Assembly: GCA_038503075.1 (NCBI GenBank)
Contig: JBCAML010000004.1
Location: 1,075,149 to 1,139,148 of the forward strand
Length of the DNA stretch: 64,000 nucleotides
Direction of reading: 5' to 3'
Origin: Gyromitra esculenta
Taxonomy: Eukaryota; Ascomycota; Pezizomycetes; Pezizales; Discinaceae
Both the position numbers and the translations under genes were made by a program. Shown here piece by piece: positions 35,685 to 48,421 of the stretch. The notes below the pieces were generated by a model. The model was not told the DNA's origin and ran no database searches. It worked only from the letters and a program-made list of their open reading frames with translations. The stretch's first letter is position 1. Every line of letters starts with the position of its first letter.

Positions 35685-36276
35685 TGTTCTGACCGGTATC
35701 TCAAGACTGCCGGTTGACAAACTGGCCAGGCCCCTTTACAAATAGGTCAACCGGTTTATAAACCGTGCAACTTTAGGTATCGGCTGGCCGATACCTAAAG
35801 TGGTTTTTTCTCTACCTGGAAAATGTTTAGGATACCATGTTTCTGATGAGTTTGTATGTCAGATACCACAACTACATGTACTCTACTTTGGTTCGACCGT
35901 ACCCACCACAACTAAACCTATACCATTAGCTGTTTACCCCCTTTAGCCCACCTAGCCAGGCAAAGAAAACCTCTGATTTGAAGTAATAAAATCACAAAAA
36001 ATTGAGCACTATTCTATTTTTCTCTTAATATTCTTAAATAAGATAGATTACAATAAAGAGGGTTTTTAGGTTTGAATTCTACATCTTGTGGGTAGGTGGG
36101 TGCAGCCAAAGCAAAGTAGTTATGGTATCCTAAATGTTTTCCGAACACTTTAATTTAGAAACCGGCCAACTGCAAACAACACTTTGGAAACCGGTCAGCC
36201 GGTTTCCAAAGTTGGCCTCTTTACTAACCGGCTGACCGATTTACCAACCGGCCCCACTTACAAACCGGTCGGAACA
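35685..36276. mobile_element. MITE-like foldback element with ~154-bp terminal inverted repeats
   Basis: The left arm (35685-35838) starts TGTTCTGACCGG and its inner end is GGATACCAT. The right arm (36122-36276) is its inverted, diverged copy, ending CCGGTCGGAACA. The middle (~280 bp) is AT-rich without any transposase frame, so the element is non-autonomous. The arms contain many CCGGTT/AACCGG motifs. Each also has its own internal hairpin with 13-bp perfect arms and a 4-nt loop (35771-35800 and 36182-36211). Both ends abut TATATA, compatible with insertion at TA as in Tc1/mariner-type elements. Family assignment is inference. Confidence 0.75.
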
Positions 36277-38009
36277 TATATCCAGGGTTAGGGAAAGTAC
36301 CCCTACGTCACGTCACGGCCACCAAGTTTGATCCATCTATATTCTCTATGACGTATATATCCAGGGTGGGGGAGGTATATTACAGATGCGGGTTCCTGCT
36401 TGTGTAGATGGGTAACCCCTCTTATAATTGCTGTTGCACTGAAATATTGATGTGACCCGACGTGACCCGGACAGAATCACTCGGTATATCAGCTGCAGGT
36501 CAGTGTTGTCAGAGGCGAATCCTTCGCTCTGACTTGAATTCTGGTATTAATTCTAGGTCTAGAGTTGCTTGGATAATGTGGAGTCTGGGAATAATATGAC
36601 CATATAAACGATTTTGTTCCGAAATGGATACATATACCGTGGTTTTGAGACCTTATTGGTAGGGAGTTACACGGGTGGTCACAAGCTTCCGGTCGGTATC
36701 TTTTCTCGGTCTGGCTGAGTTCAACTGTTTTGTGGCCCGGAAAAAGGTTGCTGGGACTTAGTAAGTGTGGCCAGCGTTTGGGATGAGCTCTCATGTAAAA
36801 ACGACAATCTTCATCACGGAGCTTAGTCCTGGCCCTAAATTCTGAAAGATGCTTACTAGCGATAACAGAAACCCCCTAAAACAGTGATCTAAACGAGTTA
36901 GGGAGTTAAGGGATGGTATAAGATGTCTCGGCTTTATTTTGACCACTCTTGTGTACGAATTAATGAGGCACGGTTTATATTCTTTACGGCAGGAAGCTAT
37001 GCTGGTGTAGCATTAAAGTACATAGTACGATTCTAGGATCAGTTAGTAGACACCCTAGTTGATAGCACTTACTGAGCTTCCACCTGCGGGTTTAGGGCAG
37101 TCATTCGCGATGTCGAGAACAACGAATATATTCGTATATCTACGCTATGCGGTGAAGAAGAGAAGAGAAAGGAAAACTAAGCATGGGCACCAAGCCCCTA
37201 TAAACATACTCCTTATAAAGCTATATAAGACGAGCTGTAGGGGGTTCTTTGGATGTTGAATAGATCGGCCCGAGCAGCTCCCATAGTAGCTGGAACTCTT
37301 TGCCGAACCGGTATCCCGTCGGAAGATGTGAACCCCAGGAAGCCTATAGATACATATAATATATCCAGCACGTGAGATTTAGTTGAATCGAGTGATAGTT
37401 TATGAATTTCGGGTTAGCTGGGGTCTATTATTTCATTTGGTACATTCGACTCGTATGCTATGACGTAGATTTTAGAGCCAAAAAGTACAAGGTAGTTTAA
37501 CCTCTGCAGTGTGGCGGTTAGGGGCGCACTGTGAATTTGGATTGGGGATTCTCGACAGTATTTATCAAATTTTTGTATAATGGACCATGACTTAAATACG
37601 TTAGTAGACAAGAAATATGTGCTGTACTGGTGTCAGTTCATCCCTAATATTCTAACCAAATAGCTCTATTTGTATACACGTATCTGCGTTTCGAACAAGT
37701 AGCCATATCATTCGTATCGTTATGGGATTACTGCGAAGTGCTCCGTATGTTTATAAACCCTGTACTACGATGTCTGGCATGTTCTCTCACAGCCTATCAA
37801 CTGTTCTGGCAGGATCTTAACTGAATGAAAACAACTTCTGATAGATTATCAAGCTTCAAGTTAAGAGAATTGTTGTCTGAGAAAGGAACCTGTAGTGTTC
37901 TAATACGCATGTCTCGACTACCAAGGGCCAAGACTACTTTATACCATTTATATATATGTCCACAACTTTACAAGAGGATACAGATCCGTTGAAGCCTATA
38001 GGATTATAT

Positions 38010-39125
38010 TTACTGGCACTGTGAATAGTAGTCATTGACCTTAACACACGTGCTACCGGCGCAAGTAGTGGCCCCAGTATAGCCAATGCCACCGCACTGA
38101 CCCCACTGAGCAACAGACCCAGACCCAGACCCAGACCCAGGCGAACTACCGCCGCTAGTGCTTGGAGTCCAGAGAGCAGGTCCGGGGATTTTGTAGGATG
38201 CTGAAAATTTGCTGTGTTAGTAAAATTCTGTGAAGTTCAAGGATTTTGTGTAGAAAACTTACTGCCGGTGTAGAGGTTGTACTTGATACCGGGATCAGTG
38301 GGGGAATAGCCTCCAACAAAGTTGAAGTTCTGACCGGGAGCTATGGTTCCGCCGCTAGTAACAGTGATCTGTGTGCAAGACGGGTAGAACTGAGCACCAC
38401 GAGCAGGATTCTCTTGGTAGGTGACCTCGGACTCGTGAAGGCCTAGATTTCTCAACTTATCAGTCAAGCTGTCGTTGGAATTTGGCGCGAGGGGGCCGTC
38501 TTACCGATGATTTCAGCCCGTAGAAGATAGTTTCCGGGGGCAATCCAGCTAGGGATGGTAAGAGAGTGCTTCCCCTTGTTGGCTGAATTTTCCATGGTCG
38601 TCAGTTTCATTTGCATTGAGATTTCAAGTTTGACAACCAAGATTTTCAGAACTCACCGATAAGTTTGTCAACTGCCCATTGACCGCCAGAGAGCCCATCT
38701 TCGTAGATTTTAGTCCAGACAGCTCCTTGGCCGTTGCTAGAGGCAGCGGCGATGTAGACTGTGATCGGGCCCTTATGGGAGGAGGCAATGATATCGTCAC
38801 CGCGACTGTCGTGGTACCACTCGAAAGTAAACTTATCGCCGGTTTTTACGGAAACGTACTTAGAAACTTGACGGTTGTTGACATTACAATTAATCGCGGA
38901 GGTAGTGATATCCTTTACGGGGTTGTTGTTCGGTGGAGAACGGACGTAGACGTTACGTCCTATAACTCAAAGTCAGCGTCTTACGGACTTGGAGATTTCA
39001 GTGACAAACAGGGGAATGTGCTGACCATCTCCCTGAAAGACATCATTGGTCCAAACACCGTAAACAGTGGTGTGGGCAGAGGCAGCAGCCACCAAGGCAG
39101 AAAGAGCGATGATTGATGTCTTCAT
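38010..39125 (-). CDS. AA9 lytic polysaccharide monooxygenase with CBM1
   Basis: AA9 (formerly GH61) enzymes are secreted copper monooxygenases that cleave cellulose or xyloglucan oxidatively. Five exons on the minus strand (39125-39026, 38959-38657, 38582-38505, 38442-38263 and 38200-38010) give 283 residues. The signal peptide (1-17) ends ...AASA, leaving His18 as the N-terminal copper ligand. The second ligand is His95 in ASSHKGP and the axial Tyr is Tyr180 in QFYPSC. A Gly/Ser linker (about 240-250), made by a repeated hexanucleotide, leads to a C-terminal CBM1 (about 251-283) with [12 protein letters not shown] and four cysteines. All four introns are short (48-74 bp) with phase 1 and GT-AG ends. 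A minus-strand TATATAAA lies about 110 bp upstream. All catalytic residues are present, so the enzyme is likely active. Confidence 0.95.
38114..38140. repeat. hexanucleotide repeat coding the AA9 linker
   Basis: Four tandem CAGACC units (on the plus strand) encode Gly-Ser dipeptides of the linker between the AA9 domain and CBM1. Confidence 0.8.
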
Positions 39126-39230
39126 TTTTAGTGTCTATGGAAACTGGCTGGGCTTGGAGATAATTGACCTGAAGAGTAGAGCCGTCGAGGAAGATGCGGA
39201 TGTAGATCAAATGGTCGGGGAATTCTACCC

Positions 39231-39238
39231 TTTATATA
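39231..39238 (-). promoter_or_regulatory. TATA box of the AA9 gene
   Basis: TATATAAA on the minus strand lies 106-113 bp before the AA9 ATG, a normal distance in filamentous fungi. Confidence 0.6.
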
Positions 39239-42200
39239 CAGTGAATCTTCTTAGTGATTTTTGATGTTTTATGTCTATACAGGAAGCTAGTAATTTGGCA
39301 GGTATGATAGTTGGGTATCATCGTGAACAGACTTCAGTGTAACATGATGTTGGCGATGGGCATCCTTTTGCCTAGCTATGAGATGGCTTTGGGATTTGCG
39401 GGGCGATTGCCCGACAAAATTGGGAACTTTACATCCTTGAAATATGTTTCACCAAAATACTACCCCTGAATTAAGCTTACTGCCTGGTGAGAAAGCTTGG
39501 GACTTCTCTCCCATGTAAGATGGATCTTGGAACGCCAGCTTTTCCATTCCAGAAAGCTGGTTGATTTCGATAATCGGAAGATTGTCCCCGTTCCCCGTGT
39601 TATCTTATTCATCGAGTTGTTAGAATAAGGTGTCGTAGATCTCTCCGGGAATAATTCGGTGTAATATCTAAAACGTGGGGGCAATCTTCCGGTCTTAACA
39701 AGGAGTGGTTCCAAGTATCATTACTAGGAGCTTCTTGGCCGGAGTTCTCCGCGGCCGTAGTACACGCCTAAACTTTTACCAGACCAGGCAGTCATTAAAA
39801 GTGAAGCTACAGCCTACTGAGATTAGACTCTTCTTGGCAATCATAGCCGGGCCGTTACTCCAAACGAACAGCATGACCAAATTCTGCTAACTGAAGTTCG
39901 TAAACATCTAAAGGACACTGTTCGAATTATAAGTCCGATATGACTACTGTGTTAACAGTGTGCTTTATGTATCCTGGAACTTCAGGACTGCGGCCTTCAA
40001 GAGCAATCTACAAGCTTAGGGATGCAAAAAGTAGCTGCAAAAGAGATAATCTCCATATATCTGTGGTAGAGCAGCTATAGTTCAACTATAAACCAATTTA
40101 TTCCAAGAGTTCCACCGAGAAATCAAACTTTCGTATTAAGTTCCATTCTTAGCTTCCAAGGACTACTCTTAGGACAAGGCAAACTTCCCCGAGCAGTCCC
40201 GAACGATAGGCTGGGAAGCAGTATATTGCATTCATTTACTGTTGGGCAACGTGTATAAACTATATGTAGAAGTAGTGATAGAGTTTCGGACACTAAGGAA
40301 CTGATTGCTCGTCTGTGGCTGATCTAAAATTGCAGAATATAGATCGGGAGTAATGCCGAGAGGCCGCGCGAGTCTGACAAAGTTTACAGATTAAAAAAGA
40401 GAAAACCCTCGAAGAGACACTAACAAATCAACTTTCAGAAGTAGCTCTTAGAAGGTTCTTAGCTATTGTAGTCTGAACCGGGACTCGTGATAATGCAAGT
40501 TCAATCTACTCACTCTTGCATGTGGAGGCATCGGTCCGTAAACTCCAGAGCGCTGTCAAACTTGTGTCTCAGACTGCTGACGAATGAGAAAGCCTTAGAT
40601 CTTGGCCTAGCATCCATATATTAAGGATACTCTTCGGTAATAATGTTCCTTCTGCCGGATTCGCCACCAATAAGGCATGGGGTTGAGTGTGGCATCACGC
40701 TGATGATCACATATACTTCATGAAGAATGATGAACAAAAGAATATAAAGCTACTAAAGAAGGAAGACGTGAGAGAATATGGTAAGCAAAGATCAAGATGT
40801 TAGTTTAGGATTCAATACGTTGACCCCAACTGAAAACGATTGGAATAGTATTGTGATCATTGAATGAAATGCATCAATTCCTAAATGATATCTCTCGTAT
40901 AGATAGCAAACTTGTCTATACGGTGTGCTATACGCTCGAGAAAAATTTCTAGGTTAAGCTATCCGAGTGATACTTCGTGAAATATATAGAGTGTTATATC
41001 GTTTAAGCGCACGTAAACAGGATTTTAAGTCTTGGGCTTACATTCATATAATTTAAAGTCTTTCGGAGGATTAAACCTGTGCATAGACATCAGCCTTTGC
41101 GCCTCCCTGTCTAATTCGACAAACTGCATGGGCGTGCTGCTGTAGGTGTATTTGATGTATGTAGTTCGATTATTGCAATCTGTGCTGCCAAGAGCTCCAA
41201 CATGCTGTACAACTCAGACTTTATAGTTTCGATATTGCGTACGTATCTGGGGTAATACTATGTGATTCCCTAGGGCTTGACTGCAATCTGTAGACCCTCG
41301 GAGAGTTATCCGCAATGTCAACAGTATACAATTATTGGTAGTCGTGTTCTCAACCCTAACCCTGTACCGCATCTTGCTACTGCTGAGCGAATACGCTGTA
41401 ATCACTGTACGCCCTCGTAATCATGGAAGCCAAATAATTTTTTTAACTCCCTTTTAGCTAAGGGCTGGGGCCCGGGGATATTAATCTCGAAGAGTTCATT
41501 AACCCTTTCTCATTAAACAAATCTTTTATTGAGACAAGGTGAAACCAAAACTTGCTGAATTCAGGGCATATCAATAACGAGAAAATGGTAATTTTATAAG
41601 GACGATGATACTATATCCGTAAACGGTTGGGTCAACTTAGTGCTATGGAGTACTTTAGTTTAACTAGTACTTCGGATTTGGCTTGGAGATTCGGCCCCTG
41701 CCACTCATGGGATCACAGTCTTGGCTGTAACTTCTAGTGGGATATTGATATAGGATCCGGATACCATTGGTAATAGTTCGTGTTATTTGAGGCACACTCT
41801 CAGTGTTTCGGAATTTGTTAGGTACTACCATATTAAATTAACTAGTTGTAAGCGACCACTCGCTGGCATGTTGAATTAAACGTGAAGCTGGGGTAAAACC
41901 TTTCCTTGGTGGGTCTTTGTACTGAAAAGGGCTACCCGCTACCATAAACTAACTGAGATCCATAACTTCTTGTTTCGGCGTCTTAACACGTGGCCCAAGG
42001 TCGCGTGTGAAGTTGCGGAGGCGACAACCAGCCACCCGTCTTGGTATTACTGTACTTCTCCAAGCCGGAGGTTTTAACAATTTAAACTAAATGAGGCTAC
42101 TGAGCGAAGAGTGGGGGCGTATTATTTCTTGAAGATCTCGGGACTGGATCCGAATCACTCGATACCCTGGATTAGATTTATGGGTCTCTCCTTCCAGAAC

Positions 42201-44916
42201 TGCCTTTTTTTCATACCATGTCTTCATATATATCCTTAAAAGGCGATATATATTATGCCACTAGTATAGACGTGGGGAGGTATATAATTTAGTCTCGTGC
42301 CCAGCCCCAGGCAGCGGGGGTTTTTTTTTGTTAAATCATAGTTTCATTGTTTCAAGGTACAAGAATATCACACGCAGCAAAATCTATGGTATGAGCAAAT
42401 CCTCCTGGGTAGCAGGAATGGGAACGAGCCTATATATAATTAGTACGTAATGGAAACATAGTTCTACTAGCCAATAGGCTTTCTATGGGGTGAGTCGAAC
42501 AGTTTGCAAGCTGTATAGACTACATGCATGTAGCGACGCATATGCGTCAAAATCGCCCCACCATATTAATATCTTGGGGACCTAAAGCTTCTCATATGTG
42601 TTAGTTACATACAGTTCTTACCGTGTATGTCTACCAAGATATTTGCGGCGCGAGGTTTAGAAAAAGACAGCTGCCATCTGCCATAGCTAAATCAAGTATA
42701 CGTACAGGCAGGTCTAGATCTGGATAGCTATAGTAGAATAGCCAAACATCACGCCTTGCGGAACTGCTAACCTTTAAACTCCAAGTTGGGTGATATTATT
42801 GATTTCCATTACCCTGACTTTGGGAAGGATGCTACATCAATCTCTTATTCACATTTGGGATTAAGGAGAGGCAGAGGGGGTCATTGAAAAGGGCGCCAGG
42901 GAATATGTATAGTTATCCAGAGAATGAATTTCTGGGCTTCTTAAGCTTAGAAGGAAGAGTTTCACGACGCATTTAAATTTTCAACACGCGACACCGAACA
43001 CTGGAAGTTGATCCTGCGGATGACCGACGCTATAAAGGTTTTAAATAAAACGACTTATTAGTCAGTAATCCTAAGCAGCCACGATAACACAATCTCTTTA
43101 ACGATGGGGATGCTGTGTCATTATCCCCTGCGTTTTCTCTTAATTGTTTTCCCAAGGGTTTGGGATCTCTAGTCTAATCATCTTTGGGCATCTTCTGTGT
43201 TGCTGTTCGTGGACGTCTACGTCCTTAAGACATCTCTGAAGTCTTGTAGCACCAACACGTGATCCATTCTTGTTTCAGTCTAACCCTAACCCTTTGACTG
43301 GGCTGCCAACCCCCAACAGATCGATCCGCCTGCTTGACTTCTCTTGTAGTAGCTGAATCAGGATATCTCCCATGATCTTGGTGATTGTCACTTGGCTTTG
43401 GTTGGTTGGGAAGCCCTGGTTTCAACCAGTGGACGCCGAGACCAGGTGCTATATTTAGAATATAAATACGACCTGCAATTGGTACAATTCCAGACCAAAT
43501 CTAATATGGTACCGAATGTAATAAAAAGAAGCTGAGCTACAGAATTTTGCTATTCAGAGACATATTTCCCATGTTAGCTGCTGCGTTTTCATTTCTCTAA
43601 TATATTTATGTTTTGCGCCAAGCACACAAACACCAACGATGACGAAAAAAACGTCGATAAAGGTCCTAATTTAGCCTTACCACCGCATTCAGAACATGCC
43701 ATACAGTTTAGCTCTCCATACCATTTAAACGATAGACAAAGAAAAACAAAATTGATAAAGTCTTGTTAAACCCCAATAAGGATCTGGAACCGATTTCAAA
43801 TTTCGTTGTTACCCTAGTATGTATGCCGCTTCAACAAATAGACTATACCGAATTCAATTGTACATACAATAATTACCAGTCTCAATCCAGTTAAAACGAA
43901 CACTCCGTTGTGTCGGTTTGGTGTGTTAAAATGTGAACACTACGAAGACTTGAAAACGGAATAGCAAACTAGCCGAAAGTACTTAGCTTTAGTGGGTTGG
44001 CGCAAAATGGTAAAGGTTAGCCCGAGAGGATATACAATTGGCAGATCTCTTTTGCATGCTCCGTCTAGAAACTATAAAGGCAGTGTAAGCTGTCTTGGCG
44101 CGAGTGACCGGCGATGAATGGGAGGACAAACCGCGATAGGCATAACAACCGCCCAAATTATAAAGGCTGGGAATGACTAACGAGAAAGGCTCGGGTTTGG
44201 ACTTACCCACTGCGGTCTCTCAATACGAGCGCTTGTTGGAATTCAGGCTATCCTAATTCGGCACGAAGAATGCGTCAACGTCCGAAACGAAGCAAGGGAT
44301 AAGCACCACGGGCCGGGGCTGGTTGTTCGCAGCGTCCAGTTTTAGAGACAGAAGCTTCTCCACGGATTCGGTCATTCTTACGCTATGAAAGGTTGAAAAA
44401 CTTGAACTGCTCGAAAAATAGTCGAGAAGCTCAACCATCGAGACGGTAGGAAAGAGGATTTACTGTCATCCCAATGTGATTTCCAGGTTTCCACTCTTGA
44501 ATCCTAGAAAAGTTATGATTAGCTCCAAGTGAATGTAAATGGGAGGTTCGAGCCGTAAACCAAGAATAGGAAGTACTTACCACCACAGAGCCAAGATTAG
44601 CTACGTACATATACCATTAGAAGTTAAACCGGGGAATATTCTACATGCATATGTAGATATGGGGTTTGAGGTTAATAGTTTGAACATTACCATACATGTG
44701 GTGTGACAAATGTATCCATGGCCAGTAGAAATCCTATTCCGGGTTTGATAGATTCACTTTAAGTTTAAACAACCTTCGTGCGTTCATAAATTGAAACTTG
44801 ATCTCGAATACGTACCTATTACTATCCGTGAACGGAAGAGTGACGAAATAGTAGAAATCTTCTGTCAAGCTCAACGGTAAATCTAAGAAGTATGAGTATA
44901 GCTCAGCTTCGGATTT

Positions 44917-44924
44917 TTATAAAG
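44917..44924 (+). promoter_or_regulatory. TATA-like box of the hydrophobin gene
   Basis: TTATAAAG lies about 150 bp before the hydrophobin ATG. A pyrimidine-rich stretch follows (CTCTTTTCTCCCC), as at many highly expressed fungal promoters. Confidence 0.5.
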
Positions 44925-45070
44925 TCTGACCTCTTTTCTCCCCATCGATTTTCTCTCATCTTTACCATCTCAGCCAGATTAGATATTCAATACTATACTA
45001 CTTCAAAAAAACAAAAGACTCTACTCAAAACACCACTTTTCTCGCAACCGACAAGCTACCATCTATCAAT

Positions 45071-45652
45071 ATGCTTTCCCAAAGATTCATCGCCATCTTG
45101 ACCCTCGCTCTCGCTGTCTCTGCTTCGCCATTGATCGTCCGCGATGTCGACGACTTCTCTACCGGCGGCGACGGAGAGGGTAACCAAGATATCGGAAACA
45201 GCGGCCAGAACTCCTTTAATAGTGTCGAGAACTCAGGAAACGTCCACGGCGACTTTACCGTTAACCAGAGCATTAAGACCTGTGGTAATGCGCAGCTCAA
45301 CTGCTGCAACACGATCTCCAAGAAAGGCGACACCACCAATGCTGGTCTCCTTGCATCCCTCCTCGGAAGCGGTGATGTTGGTGTCCAATGCTCGCCTATT
45401 AATGCTGCCGTTGTCGGAGGTGAGTTATCCCAGAATCCACTGATTTGAGCAAATGATTTTAACCTCTGTTCTCTCCAACAGTCCAGGTTCCCATCAACAA
45501 AGCTTGCGACGCAAAGGCTGCTTGTTGCCAGGGCGAAAGTACTCAGGTTAGTTTATTATTATAACATCTCGGGCTTTGTTCGTTGTTTGCTAACGTTTTT
45601 CTAGAATGGTCTTATCAATCTGGGTTGTGTCGCTCTTGCATCTCTGATCTAG
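45071..45652 (+). CDS. class I hydrophobin
   Basis: Hydrophobins are small secreted proteins that self-assemble at air-water or wall interfaces and coat aerial hyphae and spores. Three exons (45071-45419, 45482-45546 and 45605-45652) give 153 residues with a signal peptide (about 1-18). Eight cysteines are at 71, 78, 79, 107, 125, 131, 132 and 146. That makes the pattern C-X6-CC-X27-C-X17-C-X5-CC-X13-C, and the long third-to-fourth spacing is typical of class I. The N-terminal region after the signal (about 20-70) is unusually long, acidic and Asn/Gly/Ser-rich (for example GNQDIGNSGQNSFNS). It may be a disordered, surface-exposed segment. Both introns split the domain as usual in this family. 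The gene stands alone between AT-rich stretches. Confidence 0.95.
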
Positions 45653-48421
45653 GACTTCATACTTTCTCTTATGGTAACTTTAGTTTAATGGGATATGTGG
45701 ATTGATAGTGGCGATTTTTGAGATGGAATTTCCTATACATCCTCTTTTTCTAATGTTCTATAAATCTCAAGCTCTCTACAGTATCATCTGTTGTACTGTC
45801 CAGAAGACTCATGGCATGGTAATAGTTTAATCGAATACAGAATATTTTTCTACCTACCCCAGCCTACGATAAAATCAGTTAGTCCGGTTCCCCATGTGCA
45901 CCTCAATTTCCTTTTTTTAACAACCGCTCACGATACGCCCAAATATGAAATAATAAACAAACAAATAAATATGCACTAATACTTTGCTGAGTGATATTTA
46001 ATGAACAAGGTAACACAGACTCGGATTCGCCAAGGAATTCTAGATTAATATAGGTCCGATTTTAGTAGGCGGTGCCATGTGTCGATAATATCAAGTGTCT
46101 ACCAATCAGTCCTAAACACACTAGCTCTCCATGATTGCAGTATCATAACTTCCATTTCGACCCCTCTTTATCAAAAATTCCGCCATCACGCCTCTTCTAG
46201 ACCGCTCGGGCGGTATTCTTCTAATCGCCAAAGACGAGCAAGAAAGCGTTATTTCTCTTCTCCGGGGAGGCAGGTCTATTTCTTGCTCTCGACAGCCAGC
46301 TCCTTCGCTCCGCGAATCCGTCGCCCAATTGGCCAAGTGGAAATCAGAATATCTGCACTATATGAGAACACAAATACAGTCAAGATGATTTGGTTCGTCT
46401 CCCGCTAGGGAGCCGCCTTGTTGTCAATAACTAAACCACGAGGTGTAAACGGTTTGAAATACCACTGCTTTGCTATATGGTAGCTAAGGAGATGAAACAA
46501 TACTCAGGCTCCCTTTGAAAAATGGAGTAAATCTCGAACCTCAATTCGACATCCTCCAAAAATGTGTGGTTCACACTAATAATCCTAGACATCACGCGAG
46601 GTGGGGATTTTAAACTCCGAAACAACGAGAGCTAGATTCAACTCCAATCAGTCAGCCGTACAAATTTTCTGCGATAGCTGATTGCAAATACTATTGGGAG
46701 CAGATTCGGTGCTTTCATGTACAGTGCTAGGATAGCAGCGAATAATTATACGCATGAAATTAGGTATAGCCAGGGAACAATGATTAGTATTTTATTTGGC
46801 ATTGGTACCAATATGGTGGTTCAATACCAGTCGCTCTTGAGGCGTACAGCCTTTGGTGGCGCCATGATTTATTACACGCTCAACCATATTCAAACTGCTA
46901 TAGGAAGAAACAAGGATAACACCAGTACCTAGGATGCAAAAGAGCTGACAACGCCTTAGTTGCATGTAGCACTGGTAGTGATAGTTTATATATGGCCAAA
47001 ACTACTGGGTGGATTATTACATCGCTGCATATGCGCATGCTGTAGAGCAGTGTCAGCATCAAGCTTAAGGTTATTGGGAATACCATTTGTTTATGTATTT
47101 ATTGATTTTCCCATTACACACGCGCGGTGCATGAGGAACACCAAATCACCCCTTGCCAGTGATCAAGAGATGAGTACATACAAATTAAGGTTGGTAGAGC
47201 TAGAAATACGACATTCGATTTGACCAAAGTTAAATATTGGTGGTCATGGGTAATCATTGAAATATTATACCTAGTAAAGTCAGTTTCATCATCACGCTCG
47301 GTTTGATAGAGCCCTTGTACGTATTACTTTATCACCTGGCCGGAATTATTTTTTAAAAAAAGCTACGATACAACTAGATTATCTATGACATACTTGGTAA
47401 ACTTCGCATCGTTGGTGAAGTGGACAAGGAAAATGCTGTGATAGATATTGGGGGGGAGGAAAAGAAAGAGGGGAACGTCATGGCCAATTACAATGAAGCC
47501 AATACTCAGACTCAGGGTTTTTTTTTTTTTTAAGGTGAACCTCTAAGCACGCAGGTTCTGTACTACAGGCCGTAAGAGGTAAAGCTGCTGTCGCGCTGCC
47601 AGAGTGTCATTCTGCCAACCTAAACACAGGACGTTACACATTTTTTTTTACCATTGTGCATACGAAAAATAGGAAAATTCAGGCCAATTGGGTATAGCAA
47701 GTACCTGGACATAAAATCTGACACCTACCATGATTTCTTAAACACGGTTGCCAATCCTTTAATGCTTGATCCCGGGAGCTACTGCGCTGGACCAGTCGGA
47801 AATTGTGGCTCTCAGAGGAAGATACGCGACTGGCACAACACAAACAGTGCATTAGAGATTTCAGCTGAAATGTTTTACCTTAATATCAAGGTACCAGTTC
47901 TACCTTCACACTTCCCCATAGCGTTTGACCGCGCTAGTTTCGAGCGTGGGTTACAAGACGGCTCTTTTGTCTACGGTAGCTGCGGTCCATTGACAGACAA
48001 TTTCGTGGTTGAAAAATTGCCACTGATTGTATCGATTCATGATTTATTTTCTTCACGGAGCCAACCGGCGATAGTTCAGGTTGCCAAGTGATCTAGACGC
48101 CAGATCTAACCTTCTAACCGACAAGACTAAGTCTAGTGTTAACAATAATTCTTGGTTGGCTACGATTTCTGGTGGGGAAAGTGTATCACTTTGTCTCTGC
48201 TCCTTACAGTATTTTCGTAGCGTTGCCTTTACCATGCACCTTTACCCCAAACACAAAACGAATTTGACAGAACGAATGTCCAACGTTGGCCAGTGAAAAT
48301 TTTAAGGATACCACCCAAAAGAAAAGAAAAGAAAAAGAAAACTAAAAGGTCACATTTAACACTTCTTTCGCATGAACCATTCATTTCGATGGTTTAAATC
48401 CCCCAAACTAAATCTAAGAAA
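45653..48421. other. AT-rich intergenic region with a possible gene relic
   Basis: No gene is firmly supported. A 79-codon stop-free segment (46149-46388, plus) with less AT-biased composition reads like coding sequence but has no recognisable domain. A 145-codon frame at 47654-48091 begins at a non-ATG codon and looks non-specific. Long A/T runs occur at 47520 and 47641. Confidence 0.4.

Larger units (their letters stand above)
31832..38009. other. non-coding region with microsatellites and a MITE-like element
   Basis: No gene is supportable over 6.2 kb. The part from 31.8 to 34.9 kb has T-rich 3' UTR-like sequence, then many short tandem repeats (CCAA, CCTA/CTGC, GGGTGC, GGGTCA) and homopolymers. 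The part from 35 to 38 kb is AT-rich and stop-dense; it carries the foldback element at 35685-36276 and a GGGTTAGGG motif at 36285. Frames of 60-167 codons are low-complexity or cross repeats. Confidence 0.5.
39126..45070. other. AT-rich gene desert between AA9 and hydrophobin
   Basis: Almost 6 kb has no supportable gene. It is AT-rich and stop-dense, with frames mostly under 75 codons, and shows scattered telomere-like CCCTAACCC motifs at 41353 and 43282. A 61-codon minus-strand frame at 44253-44438 has ordinary codon use but no recognisable domain. The last ~180 bp is the hydrophobin promoter. Confidence 0.5.

Noticed and set aside
38679..39116. 145-codon plus-strand frame
   Set aside because: Antisense to the AA9 gene, whose exons, copper ligands and CBM1 are unambiguous.
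47654..48091. 145-codon plus-strand frame
   Set aside because: Begins at a non-ATG codon, no domain, no splice partners, AT-rich context.
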